DNA of 64,000 nt from positions 62,001-126,000 of the forward strand of contig NC_080583.1 of the NCBI RefSeq assembly GCF_029962835.1, given 5' to 3'. Each line of letters starts with the position of its first letter. The first letter of the stretch is position 1. The stretch comes from Magnolia sinica. Its lineage: Eukaryota; Streptophyta; Magnoliopsida; Magnoliales; Magnoliaceae. The position numbers were made by a program, and so were the translations under genes. Of this stretch, positions 1 through 10,853 are shown piece by piece. The notes beneath the pieces were generated by a model. That model was not told the origin of the DNA. It saw only the letters and a program-made list of their open reading frames with translations, and searched no databases.

Positions 1-3000
1 AGAAATCGCGTGATGTGAATAAAACACTCATAACTCCCTCATTATATGTCGAATTAGGTCAATTTTAGATTCATTAGAAAGCTGAGTCAGTGCTCTTCCA
101 ATCCGCACAGGAATCATTGTATTCCGAGACCGTTTGGACCTCCAATAGTAGGGTGAGTAAATGGTCTAAAAAAATTTTGACATACCCTATTCCCACTAAA
201 ACCCTTATAATTCCCACATTAGAGGTCGGATTTGAACGATTTGTAGCTCGTTGGAAAGCTAACTTGACAAGATTTCGAATGAAAAAAGAATCGCATAATT
301 CAGAGACTGTTTAATATCCTAAAAGCATGGTAGAAGTATTCAATCTTCATTTCTAAATCTCGATCGTTAATCTTTTGAAATCACGTGATGCGAATAAAAC
401 ACTCATAACTCCCTCGTTATATATCAGAATGGGTCGATTTTAGATTCATTGTAAAGGTGAGTCAATGCTCTTCCAATCTCCACTGGAATCGTCGCATTAC
501 GAGATAGTTTGGTCTTCTAAAAGTGCGGTGAGAGTAAATGGTTTAGAATTTTTCTGACATCCCTTGTTCCCATAAAAATCTTTCATAACTCCCTTATTAG
601 AGGTTAGATTTGGATATTTTTAGCTCGTTAGAAAGCTAACTTGACAAATTTTCAAATGAAAAAAGAATCGCCTAATTTGGAGACCGTTTGATATCCCAAA
701 AGCACGTTAGAAATCTTCGATCGTCATTTTTCAATCGCGATCGTTAATCTTTTAAAATCCTATGATGTGAATAAAATACTAATAACTCCCTCATTATATT
801 TCAAATTGGGTCAATTTTAGGTTTATTGGAAATGTGAGTCAGTGCTCTTCCAATCCCCACTGGAATCGTCGCATTTCGAGACCGTTTGGGCCTCCAAAAG
901 TTGGGTGAGAGTAATGATACAAAAATTTTCTGACATTCCCTATTCCCACAAAAACCCTCATAACTCTCTCATTAGAAGTCAAATTTTGGACGATTTTTAG
1001 CTCGTTGGATAGGTAACTTGACAATCTTTCAAATGAAAAAGAATTACTTGATTCGAAGACCGTTTGCTATCCCAAAAGCACGCTAGAAGTCTTCGATCGT
1101 TGTTTCTCAATTGCGATCATTAATATTTTGAAATTGCATGATGTGAATAAAACACTCATAACTCTCTTGTTATATGCTGGATTACGTCGATTTTAGATTC
1201 ATTGGAAAAGTGAGTCAATGCTCTTTAAATCCCCACTTGAATCGTCGCATTCCAAGACCGGTTGGGCCTCCGAAAGTTAGGTGAGATTAATGGTCTAAAA
1301 AATTTCTGACATCCCATATTCCCACAAAAACCCTCATAACTCCCTCATTAGAGGTTAGATTTAGACAATTTTTAGCTCATTGGAAAGATAACTTGACAAG
1401 CTTTCAAATGAAAAAAAGAATCGCCTAATTCGGATACCGTTTAATATCCCATAAGCATGCTAGTAGTCTTCAATCGTTGTTTCTCAATCTCGATTATTAA
1501 TCTTTTGAAATCATGTAATGCGAATAAAATACTCATAACTCCGTCGTTATATGTCGGATTGGGTTTATTTTAGGTTCATTAGAAAGGTGAGTTAGTGCTC
1601 TTCCAATTCTAACTGGAATCGTCGCATTCCGAGACCATTTGGGCCTCGAAAAGTGGGGTAAGATTAAATGGTCTAGAAAACCCTAATAACTCCCTCATTC
1701 AAGGTTGGATTTGGACGATTTTTTACTCATTGGAAAGGTTGCTTGACAAGCTTTAAAATGAAAATAGAGTCCCTTATTCGGAGACCGTTTGATATCCCAA
1801 AAGCGCAGTAGAATCCTTCGATCGTCATTTTCAAATCTCGATCGTTAATATTTCAAAATAGCGTGACGTAAATAAAATGCCTAAAACTCCCTCGTTATAT
1901 GTCAGATTGGGTCGATTTTAGGCTCATTGGAAAAGTGAGTTAGTACTCTTTAAATCCTCACTGGAATTGTCGCATTCCAAGACCGTTTGGGCCTCTAAAA
2001 GTGGGGTAAGTGTAAATGGCACAATTTTTCCAACATCACTTGTTCCCATGAAAACCCTCATAAATCTCTCATTAGAGGTCGGATTTGCACGATTTTTAGT
2101 TCGTTGAAAAGGTAACTTGACAAGCTTTAAAATGAAAATAAAATTGCCTAATTCAAAGACTGTTTGATATCCCAAAATTATGGTAGAAGCCTTCGATCGT
2201 TATTTTTCAATCTCGATCGTTAATCTTTACATGGAGGTCAATCTCGATCGTTAATATTTTGAAATTGTGTAATGTGAATAAAATGCTCATAACTCCCTTG
2301 TTATATGTCGGATTGGGTCGATTTTAGATTCATTGGAAATGTGAGTCAATGCTCTTCGAATCTCCACTTGAATTGTCGCATTCTGAGACTGGTTGGGCCT
2401 TTAAAAGTTGGGTGAGAGTAAATGGTCCAAAATTTTTCTGACATCCCATATTCCCACAAAAACCCTCATAACTCTCTCATTAGAGGTCGGATTTGGACGA
2501 TTTTTAGCTTGCTGGAAAGTTAATTTGACAAGCTTTCAAATGAAAAAAGAATCGCCTGATTTGGAAACCATTTAATATCCCATAAGGACGCTAGTAGTCT
2601 TCGATCGTCGTTTTTCAATCTCGATCGTTAATCTTTCGAAATCGTATAATGCGAATAAAATGCTCATAACTCCATCATTATATGTCGAATTGGGTTTATT
2701 TTAGATTCATTAGAAAATTTAATCAGTGCTCTTCCAATCCCCACTGGAATTGTCGTATTTCGAAACTGCTTGGGCCTCAAAAGTGGTGTGAGAGTAAATG
2801 GTATAGAAATTTTTTGACATCCTCTGTTTTCAGTAAGACCCTCATAATTCTTTCATTAAAAGTAGGATTTGGACGATATTTAGCTCGTTGGAAAGATAAC
2901 TTGACAAGATTTCAAATGAAAAAAGAATCGCCTGATTCGGAGACCGTTTGATATCCCGAAAGCACGCTAGAAGTCTTCGATCGTCGTTTCTAAATATCGA

Positions 3001-3041
3001 TCGTTAATCTTTCGAAATTGCGTGATGCGAATAAAACGCTC
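1..3041. repeat. Satellite-like tandem array, ~376-bp dimeric unit
   Basis: About eight diverged head-to-tail units. The landmark (R)AAAT..YGTGATGYGAATAAAA recurs near 3, 375, 750, 1130, 1505, 1853, 2260, 2636 and 3012, so the usual spacing is about 376 bp. Each unit has two related halves of about 188 bp. Both contain a 'CTCATAACTCCCTC.TTA' block, then 'GTCGGATT.GG.CGATTTTAG', a 'CATTGGAAAG' block and an 'AGACCGTTTG' block. One unit (about 1505-1853) is short because about 28 bp around the mid-unit 'TTTCTGACATCCC' block is missing. The next is long because a 'TCTCGATCGTTAAT' segment is duplicated near 2215-2255. Small ORFs here are chance products. The array starts before base 1 and ends abruptly at about 3041. 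Confidence 0.85.
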
Positions 3042-3464
3042 TAACAGTTTAGGTGTTGCTCCGTCGTACAAATGGGTCACCGGTTTAGATTGATGCTCTC
3101 ATGATGCTTTGGCCACATCAGAGATTGGTGTTCTGACCATTAAACAGCCATCCGTTGCCACTTAACATGTTGTATTGATGTTCTTCAAATTCCACCATCT
3201 AGTTGTGCTCCTTTTGTCGTCCTTTGCCACACTGTCTTATGATTGTCCATTCAACCTTCTATATAATAGGTACGAATCAACAAACACATTCGTATTATCG
3301 AACATACCACTTGATTGATTGGATAAAATTCTATAACATACGGTCTCCTTTTAACAATGTATGATTAATTAGTTGTATGGTTAGGATTAGCAACTGCGGT
3401 CACAAGTGTGGATGCAGCAACATCAGCCCTGTAGAGATACAAAGATGCGGACAGGGATAGGTGA

Positions 3465-3790
3465 CCCACTGTAATTTATTCATTTTGACAGATCAGTCTA
3501 CGGCGTGAGTCCAAAAGGAGAGACTTAGGTGGACCACACAACAGGAAGGAGGGGATTACATTGAAAGCTTCCTATGACCCACTGTGATATTTATTTGCCA
3601 TACAACCTACTCATGAGGTTATACTACGAAAACTATAAATATCAGCTTGATCCAAAACTTATGTTCCCTGAGAGGAGTTTTCAATTGCAAGCTTTCAATC
3701 TCCACTGCTTTTTACGGTGTGGTTTTACTTAAGTCTTAGATCTGCATATTTTTTAGGCTCATGACTTAAAATGATTGTTTGTCTCTAGCT
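3465..3790. repeat. Fold-back GGGCCCACC/GTGGACCACACC repeat, diverged copy
   Basis: Contains 'GGTGGACCACACAACAGG', a central 'CCCACTGTGATATTTATTTGCC', then 'AGCTTGATCCAAAACTTATG' and an inverted 'TTACGGTGTGGTTTTACTTAAG' arm ending in 'GGCTCATGACTTAAAATGAT'. The two arms are roughly inverse complements around the central segment. The same module recurs at several places in this window, so it is a dispersed non-coding repeat of MITE or fold-back type. Confidence 0.6.
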
Positions 3791-4802
3791 GTCTGATTAG
3801 GGTAGTAGCCAATGCCCCCATACAAGAGATGCAAGGATTTAGGATTTGGATTGCGAATTCGAGTACATTCCTCTGCAGTGCCTCTATCCCTCTCCCTCAT
3901 CGTTAGATGGCTTGAGTTATTTGATAATTCTCTAAAATTAAACTTTCCAAATAATGGGACCCACAAGTGTGGATCCCGTTAATAATGGTAAAAGATAAAA
4001 AGGGTTTGTGTGGGACCTTGGAATTATTATTATTATTTTGATTGCATTTCCCTAGGGCTGATGGAGTTGACCCACTGTGAAGGATTTTTTGTTTCGGAAA
4101 ATCATTAGCTACTTTCTGTACCACACATGAAATTCCCAACGCAGGCCATCTTATACATTAGATATGGATGGAGATATTGTGGATTGCTACCATCATCTGG
4201 TTCTCTGCATTCGTGAATTGAAAATAAACGGATCAGATGACCATATCCATCTGCATGGCTTTCGGAATGACAGAAAAAATATAAAAAAAAATTTGTTGAC
4301 CGTTAAAATTCGGTTTGGAGGATAAGTAAATACTGTCTATGAATATATCAGGTCATTTATAGTTTTTTTTTCTCTTTTCTTTTTTAATTATTATTCTTTT
4401 TTAATTTGGATCATCAACAGTGGGGCCCACCAGAGGAATAGTCTAGATCCACCGCCAGATTAAAGGGGAAAGTAAGATAGGTCGCCTGCAAGTGTCCGTG
4501 TATATGGCCCTGCTGTATAATGCACCGTTTGGGAAGCTCGACGCCAGTGAGTATACGATGGACCCACATTCGAAGTTGGTACACGTAAGCTACAGGCTAC
4601 AGCCCATGGACTAGAAAAATGATAAGTACACGTCACTCACACGTGCACACGTTCGAACCCCCTATCAGGCTATCCACGTGTAGACGCTCGTTAATTGGAT
4701 ACAATTGTACGAAACAAAATCGCCCACCCGATCACTAGACGGTCTGTTTTCTTTCTGAGAGAGGGGCGTGGTTTCGGTGGATTCCCATATCTACCGAGGT
4801 TG

Positions 4803-4885
4803 GTGGATCCCTATCTGTGGGACCCACTGTGATGTATGTGCCTTACATCCACACCGTCCATCCATTTTGAGCAGCTCTTATATCG
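4803..4885. repeat. Fold-back repeat, single-arm fragment
   Basis: 'GTGGGACCCACTGTGATGTATGTG...CACACCGTCCATCCATTTTGA' matches the outer arm of the dispersed fold-back repeat. The rest of the module is not recognisable. Confidence 0.5.
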
Positions 4886-5554
4886 AAAACGGGTGATCTG
4901 TTCCTAGTTGCGGTTGCAACGCACTGATTTTTGTTAGGATCGTCCGATCAAGTCAATTGTTTGTTTGTATACACCATCACGTGTACATTGAATCTGATTG
5001 TAAAGCATTTAACGGTGAGGATCGTTGGACAATAATTGCAAATTTCAGGATATGATTATTTGGACGAATTGGTGATTGACGTAGACTGAAAGACACGTGT
5101 AGGGTGACGGATTCACCGCTGTTTTTAAGCAAGGGTAAGGAAGCAAAGGGGAGTGGGTTTGACCAAAGAGAGATGTTGACTATGTAACAGAGAAGACAAT
5201 CTTTCAGGTCTCAAGATAGACATCGGATTATTAGGAATTCACCGCATTGCCCCTTCTTTCAACCCCTATCGTTGACAGTCGCGTGTATCTCGCGATATGA
5301 GAAGATGTTATTTTTATAAAAAAGGAAGAAGATGTGGATTGGACTGGAGTACGATTATACACCCACATGGAATTCCCTCAGCAGAAATGGGAAACGAGTA
5401 CGCTGCGTCCCAAAACCGTGGAACCCAGTTAGGAAACCTCAATGCATAAATTGGACATCGATACCGTCTGCCTATTTATCAGCTCGGGCCCTGTCTAAAT
5501 CTCAGGTGGAGCATATCAGGGAAAACAATAGTCATTGAATGCCTATTATTAAAA

Positions 5555-5795
5555 ACATCCTAATGTCCACCGTGATGTCTACTTTATCCAACCTGTTACT
5601 AGGGTATGAAGGGAAAACACAAATATTAGTTTGGTCCAAAACTTTTGTAAATCACAAAAAGTTTTCAATAGTTAACTACCACTGTTTCTTGTGGTGTGAT
5701 CCAACTGAGAAGTAAAAATGCTTTCATTTTTCAGCCAATGACCTAAAATGAGTTGGAAAACTAAATAGACAGCATTGATGTACAACACGTAGGTC
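5555..5795. repeat. Fold-back repeat, half copy
   Basis: Contains the central 'CCACCGTGATGTCTACTTTATCCAACC', the 'GGGAAAACACAAATATTAG' block, 'TTTTCAATAGTTAACTACCACTGTTTC' and the arm 'TGTGGTGTGATCCAACTGAG'. It ends near 'GCCAATGACCTAAAATGA'. This is the right half of the dispersed fold-back repeat. Confidence 0.5.
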
Positions 5796-6934
5796 AAGGT
5801 GGTTCCTACCCATCTACATCACTAGTTTGAAGGTCGCAGCTAAGTGGCTGATGTCAGAGTAAGGGATGAGTGCACTGGTTCCCTTCAGGAGTCTGATTGC
5901 ATCAAAATCGGAAAACATCTGTTAAGTTCATACCACAGCTAATGGGTATTTATGAAAAAATCGCATTAATATAGTGGTTTAGTCATCCTTGATTTGGATT
6001 TATTTTCTAGCGAAGCCATGGATGAAATGGCCACGGTTGACGTGGAAAAGGTAATACTTGAGAAACATAGGCATCCTAATTTTCATTCCAACAATTTTTT
6101 ACTGCCCATATCAAAAGCTATTGATTAAATGGTTAATACTTGTTAGAAAAGAAATAGTACCGTGAGGTACCATGAGGTCGTGCATTTGGTGAGTTGCCTC
6201 TAAGGCATGGGATATCCCAAAAATCAGCTATACTCAGCCATGTTATTTGAAATCATGTAAAATTATGCCTAAAAGATTTAAAATCATTTGGAGGGGTATA
6301 CAGGAGTTGTTGATACGGCTGAAACTTAGTGTGATAGGTCATCCATGCCGGACACATACAATGAATGGGCTAGATGTCTCAACCACATCTCAATAGGCCT
6401 TATAAACAATCATAAATGTTTCAATGGGTGGGCATTTACTCTCAACTATCATTTATGTGTGGCCCACTAAAGTCATTAGTTGGCCCAATTTTTAGTATGT
6501 GGCTAGAGTTGTACATGAGCCAAGTTGAATTGAGTTTGACCTAAGTTTGGCTTGACTTATTTACATGACATCCTGTGTTTGGGCTTTGCATAAGTTGAAT
6601 ATTGACCCTATCCCTACCGTTTGAGCTTGGTTTGGTTCATATTATAGGAATTTAAGCTTACTTTGGTTTGGTTCATATTATACGAATTCGAGCTGAGTTT
6701 GGTTTAGTCCAAATATTTGAGCTAAGCCAAGGCGAGCTAAACTGACTCAAGTTTGAACATGGTCAGCTCTTTTTTCTTTTTTTTTGTTAAATAAATAATA
6801 TACATTATATTAATTTTTTTAATACAAAGATAATATTACGAAAAAACATTAAAAAAGACCAATACAAAAGTAACAATACTAAAATAAGCTAGAAAAAAAA
6901 TGGATAGAGCAGCATAAATATGCATCACATAGAT

Positions 6935-7480
6935 TGAGGTGGGCCCCACCATAAGAAAATAATATTGATCCAAAACTTATGTCCCCCAACAAGTTTGGAT
7001 CATGTGTTGTGGTCTATGGGAGCTTTGGATCTTTATTAATTTTGGTCTCATACTGAAAAATGAGCTGAAATTTTTGATAGATGGCTAGCTAAAACACATA
7101 CATCATGGTGGGGCCAGCAGAGCTTTGACACCAGCTACATGGTGGGTGCTGAGGTCACTAGCTAATTCGAATGTCGATTTAGCACACTGAGTAAATTTTG
7201 TGAGCCCACCATTATGTATATGTATTATCCATGTGGTCCATTCATTTTTACATATCCTGCTAGGACATAATAAAAAATTGGATTACATCTAAAAGTGGAT
7301 CAAACTATAGGAAACAATGTACATTCATGTATATGTATTATGTATTGTACACTTCATCATGTATATGTATTATCCACGCGGTCCATCCATATTTACATAT
7401 CATTTTTGGACATGATCTCGGAATTGAATCATATCAAAGCTTAAGTGGATTATACCACAGGGAATAGTGTACATACGGTC
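6935..7480. repeat. Fold-back repeat fragments
   Basis: At least two pieces. 6935-7150 has 'GGTGGGCCCCACCATAAG', 'TTGATCCAAAACTTATG' and 'CATCATGGTGGGGCCAGCAGAGCTTTGACACC'. 7196-7480 has 'GAGCCCACCATTATGTATATG', 'GTGGTCCATTCATTTTTACATATC' and a partial direct duplication ('CATGTATATGTATTAT' occurs twice near 7210 and 7350). Confidence 0.5.
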
Positions 7481-8169
7481 AACGAGCAGAATCAAGCTGA
7501 AACAGACCAAGTTGAATCAAGCAGAGCGAAGGCGGTGCTACCTCAGTTTTTGTTTGTATTTTTAAACGACTAGGGGACTTTGTTTGATTTGAACTTCTTT
7601 TTGAACTAATTAAAGCTTAAACTTTTTCAAATTAATCCGAGCCCAGCTTTTGAGCCGGCTCTGATTGATGGGGTCGGATATCCGACAAAAATCGCGGTGG
7701 AAACCACAGAGCTCGTGGGAAGCTCCACGAGGTAGGACTTCACGGTACATTTTCCCTTGTTAGAAATGGTGAGATTCTTGCATGGTAGCCCGTGAAACGT
7801 GTGTTGAAGCGTAACGAGCAACATGCGTCAATAGGTCGTTGTGTATGTTAGTGTTAAATTGCAAGCAGGAGCACCAGAACTTATTCATAGTGTCCCGAGG
7901 GCATGTGTCCACATGAGTAGGGTAAAAGAAAAGGAGGCGGGTGGAAAGGAAAGAAAATCGTGTTGTAGAGTTTAATAAGGTAAGAAGGATTAGGTATAGC
8001 TGGCTGGCGGGATAACCGGAGGTCAAACCTGAGGTATACCGGCACCGGTTGCGCTCTCCTGTCAGCAGGCAGCAAAAGTATCGGAATGCAGCTCCGGCGA
8101 AGGAGAGTGATCGGTTGGGATTGGCTTTTGGCATTAATGCGAGCGTTTAAATGAGCCAATACTTTCTTC

Positions 8170-8582
8170 TTCTATTTTTTTTCTTTATTTATTTATTTTT
8201 GGATGGGTTGAAGAAGAAGATTAGCTGCCTGTGATGCCATAAAGAAGAAAAGTCTCCCTTCTCCCCCTCTCTCTTATTTACTTCTTTATTTATTTATTTA
8301 TTTTTATTTCTTCTCTATTGTCAGAAGAAGAAAAAAGAAAAGAAAAAGAAAAAGAAATCAAAGCATAGATAGAGCGAGAGAGCGAGAGAGGGCGAATCAA
8401 GAACAGATCTGCTGCTGCTGCTGCTGCTCGACGAGAAAGTAGAGATGAAAAAAAACAAGAGTCGTTGGAGTAAAGAGTTTGAATGATAGATAGGTAGAAC
8501 GAGATTCTGCAATGGAATGGTCTGAGGAGACAAATTCAAGAAAGAGGAGGAGACGGAGAAGAAGATTATTATTATTATTATT
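8170..8582 (+). promoter_or_regulatory. Probable core promoter and 5' leader of the LRR receptor-like gene
   Basis: An AT- and pyrimidine-rich stretch with runs of TTTATTTATTTATT (about 8280-8310) precedes an A/G-rich leader with GAA and GAGA repeats (8325-8395), a CTG microsatellite (about 8409-8428) and a TTA run (about 8566-8582) that abuts the start codon. The transcription start cannot be fixed from sequence. The purine-rich tract suggests the leader begins near 8310-8330. The leader contains three short upstream ORFs, listed separately. Confidence 0.5.
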
Positions 8583-8586
8583 ATGA
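8445..8586 (+). promoter_or_regulatory. Three short upstream ORFs in the receptor gene leader
   Basis: uORF1 is 8445-8486 (13 codons plus TGA). uORF2 is 8483-8497 (4 codons plus TAG); its ATG overlaps the uORF1 stop as ATGA. uORF3 is 8512-8586 (24 codons plus TGA), encoding an arginine run then six leucines from the TTA repeat; its stop lies inside the ATGATG start run of the main ORF. None is in frame with the receptor, so scanning ribosomes would meet them first. An effect on translation is inferred, not shown. Confidence 0.55.
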
Positions 8587-10567
8587 TGATGATGATGATG
8601 ATTCCTATGATAATGACAATGGCAGCTCGTCTCCACAAGGTTTCTCTTTCTCGCTCACTCACTACCTTTTCCCTTTCCCTTTCCCTCTTCTTCTTCTTTC
8701 TTCTTCTTCTTCTTCAGTCCTCATTTGCTCAGCAGCAGCAGCAGCAGCCTCCTGTAATCTCTTCTTCTATCGAACTCTCTGCCCTTTATTCCCTTCGTTC
8801 CTCCTTAGGCCTTAGGAGCAGAGACTGGCCTAGAAAGACCAATCCTTGCTCCTCCTGGATTGGCATCAGCTGCCGAGCTGACGGTCGTGTCGTTGCCATC
8901 AACCTCTCTAGCCTCCGCCGTACCCGCCTTGGCCGCCTCAACCCCGACTTCTCTGTTGACGCCCTCTCCAACCTTACCTTCCTTGACTCCTTCAATTCCA
9001 CCCGCTTCCCCCTCCCTGGTCCCATCCCCTCCTGGTTTGGCAGTCAGTCCCTCCCATCCCTCCGTGTCCTTGATCTCCGATCCTCCTCCATTTCTTCTTC
9101 CATCCCTTCCTCCCTTGGAACCTTGCCCAGCCTCACCCATCTCTATCTCTCCGGCAATGCCCTCACCGGCAATATCCCCGATTCCCTTGGTCAGCTCTCC
9201 AACCTCTCCGTCTTGGATCTCTCCCAGAATTCCCTTGTTGGACCTGTCCCTTCAACCCTTTCGTACCTCAGCTCTCTCGTACTCCTCAACCTCTCCGTCA
9301 ACTTCCTCTCTGGCCCCATCCCTTCCTCCATTGGGGCCCTCTCCAACCTACGGTCCCTCGTGCTCTCCAACAACAGCCTCACTGGTTCAATTCCCACCCA
9401 GATCGGCAACCTCTCTCTCTTGATTGAACTTGACCTCAGCTTCAATTCCCTGATGGGGGAGTTGCCCACCGATTTGGGAGCACTGAGGAATTTGCAGAGA
9501 ATGGCGCTTGGGAACAATGCACTCACTGGTACATTACCAGGGAATTTCTTCTCCAGTCTTGCTTCGCTCCAGTTACTTGATGTCTCCTACAACAACTTGA
9601 CAGGCACCCTTCCAAACCTTACCTCGAATGCAAATGCTAGCACCATCGCCACAGCCTCCTTCAATCTTTCGCACAACCTGTTCTATGGCTCTCTGCCTCC
9701 CCAGCTTTGGAGTTTCAGTTTTATTGATCTGTCCAATAATTATTTTGAAGGCAGGGTTCCTGACTGGAATGGTTTGAATGCTTCTTATAACGTCAACTGC
9801 CTGCAGAATTCATCTAATCAGAGGAGCTTGATTGACTGCACATCATTCTATGCTGCAAGAGGCTTGAATTTTGATGGCTTTGGAGGCCCAAACACGACCC
9901 AACCCCCCACTCCATCCACCCCCGGCCATAAGAACAACCGACACTTGAAATTCATACTGGCAGGTGTCTTTGGGGGTCTTGGTTTTATTGCCCTCTTGGT
10001 GTTGATTGTAGTGCTGTGCATGTGCCAGCGTGGAAGAGGCACAACCACCGATCAGAGAGAAGTCAGTGCAGACACCATTACCTCAGGAGGTGGTCTGGCA
10101 CCCTTGGGGATCTCCATTAACTTTTCCAGCCTCGGAGAAGCCTTTACCTACGAGCAGCTGCTTCGAGCAACGGTGAATTTTGGGGATGTGAATCTTATCA
10201 AGCATGGGCATTCAGGGGATCTCTATCGAGGAATCTTGGATGGCGGGATTCCAGTTGTTGTTAAGAGAATCGACATGCGTACATTCAAGAAGGATGCTTT
10301 TATGGTAGAATTAGATATGTTCAGCAAGGCTTCTCATACCAGATTGGTCCCATTATTGGGGCACTGTTTGGAGCATGAAAATGAGAAGCTCCTTGTTTAC
10401 AAATACATGCCAAATGGTGACCTATCAAATGCCTTGTACAAGAAAACCAGTCAGGAAGATGATGGCCTGCAGTCTCTTGATTGGATAACTAGGCTAAAAA
10501 TAGCAATAGGAGCAGCCGAGGCTCTAACATATCTACATCATGAATGTGCTCCACCCCTCGTTCACAG
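8583..10567 (+). CDS. Receptor-like gene exon 1: signal peptide, LRRs, TM, kinase N-lobe
   Basis: Starts at the first of six tandem ATGs. Further Met codons at 9, 11 and 13 are possible starts, and M13 gives a cleaner signal peptide ending at SSFA (residue 49) before a poly-Gln run. LRRs of the 'LxxLxxLxLSxNxLxGxIPxxLG' type run from about residue 130. The TM segment at 457-481 is followed by a basic, Cys-containing stretch. In the kinase N-lobe the glycine loop is degenerate ([11 protein letters not shown]), Lys561 (VVVKRI) is present, and a Glu in FMVELDMF could serve as the helix-C Glu. The exon ends after 'VHAG-phase' sequence CACAG|GTATTT, two bases into the Arg of the HRD motif. Intron retention would add 29 residues and stop at 10653-10655. 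Confidence 0.92.
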
Positions 10568-10821
10568 GTATTTCATGACCTCCCTCTCCTCATTTTCTTT
10601 TTCTGGTAACTGTCATAATACAATCTGTGTGCTTCTTGTCGAATTTCATTTGTGAGACTTTGTTCGTTCATATTCATCTTGAAAATATTTTCGCATGCAA
10701 ACTTAAGTAGGATTGTTAATGAAGAGGTTGCTAACTCACCTGGTAATGCATGGGTTGGTGGTGGTTTTCATTCACCTAAGGGTGCAACAATTCTCACCAA
10801 CTGTGTTGTCAGACTTCTGGA

Positions 10822-10853
<32 letters not shown>

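Larger units (their letters stand above)
3042..8169. other. Intergenic flank without a recognisable gene
   Basis: No ORF here has codon structure or a motif I recognise. The longest open stretch (5332-5538, 68 aa) resembles no family I know. The region holds pieces of the fold-back repeat listed separately, AT-rich stretches, and degenerate low-complexity segments near 6510-6760 and 7480-7660 of the 'CAAGTTGAATTGAG' type, which look like decayed DNA-transposon ends. Confidence 0.5.

Noticed and set aside
1..3041. CRISPR-like or gene-cluster reading of the regular repeats
   Set aside because: Units are 376 bp with no unique spacers, in a plant genome. Direct repeats with dimeric halves fit a satellite.
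8321..8662. 113-aa antisense ORF with Ile and Phe runs
   Set aside because: It arises from ATT and TTC microsatellites in the receptor leader read in reverse. No conserved motif.
8860..9423. 187-aa Ser/Pro-rich ORF (+) inside exon 1
   Set aside because: It is the +1 shadow of the LRR-coding frame. Its Pro/Ser composition comes from CTC/TCC-rich leucine and serine codons, and it has no start context or motif.
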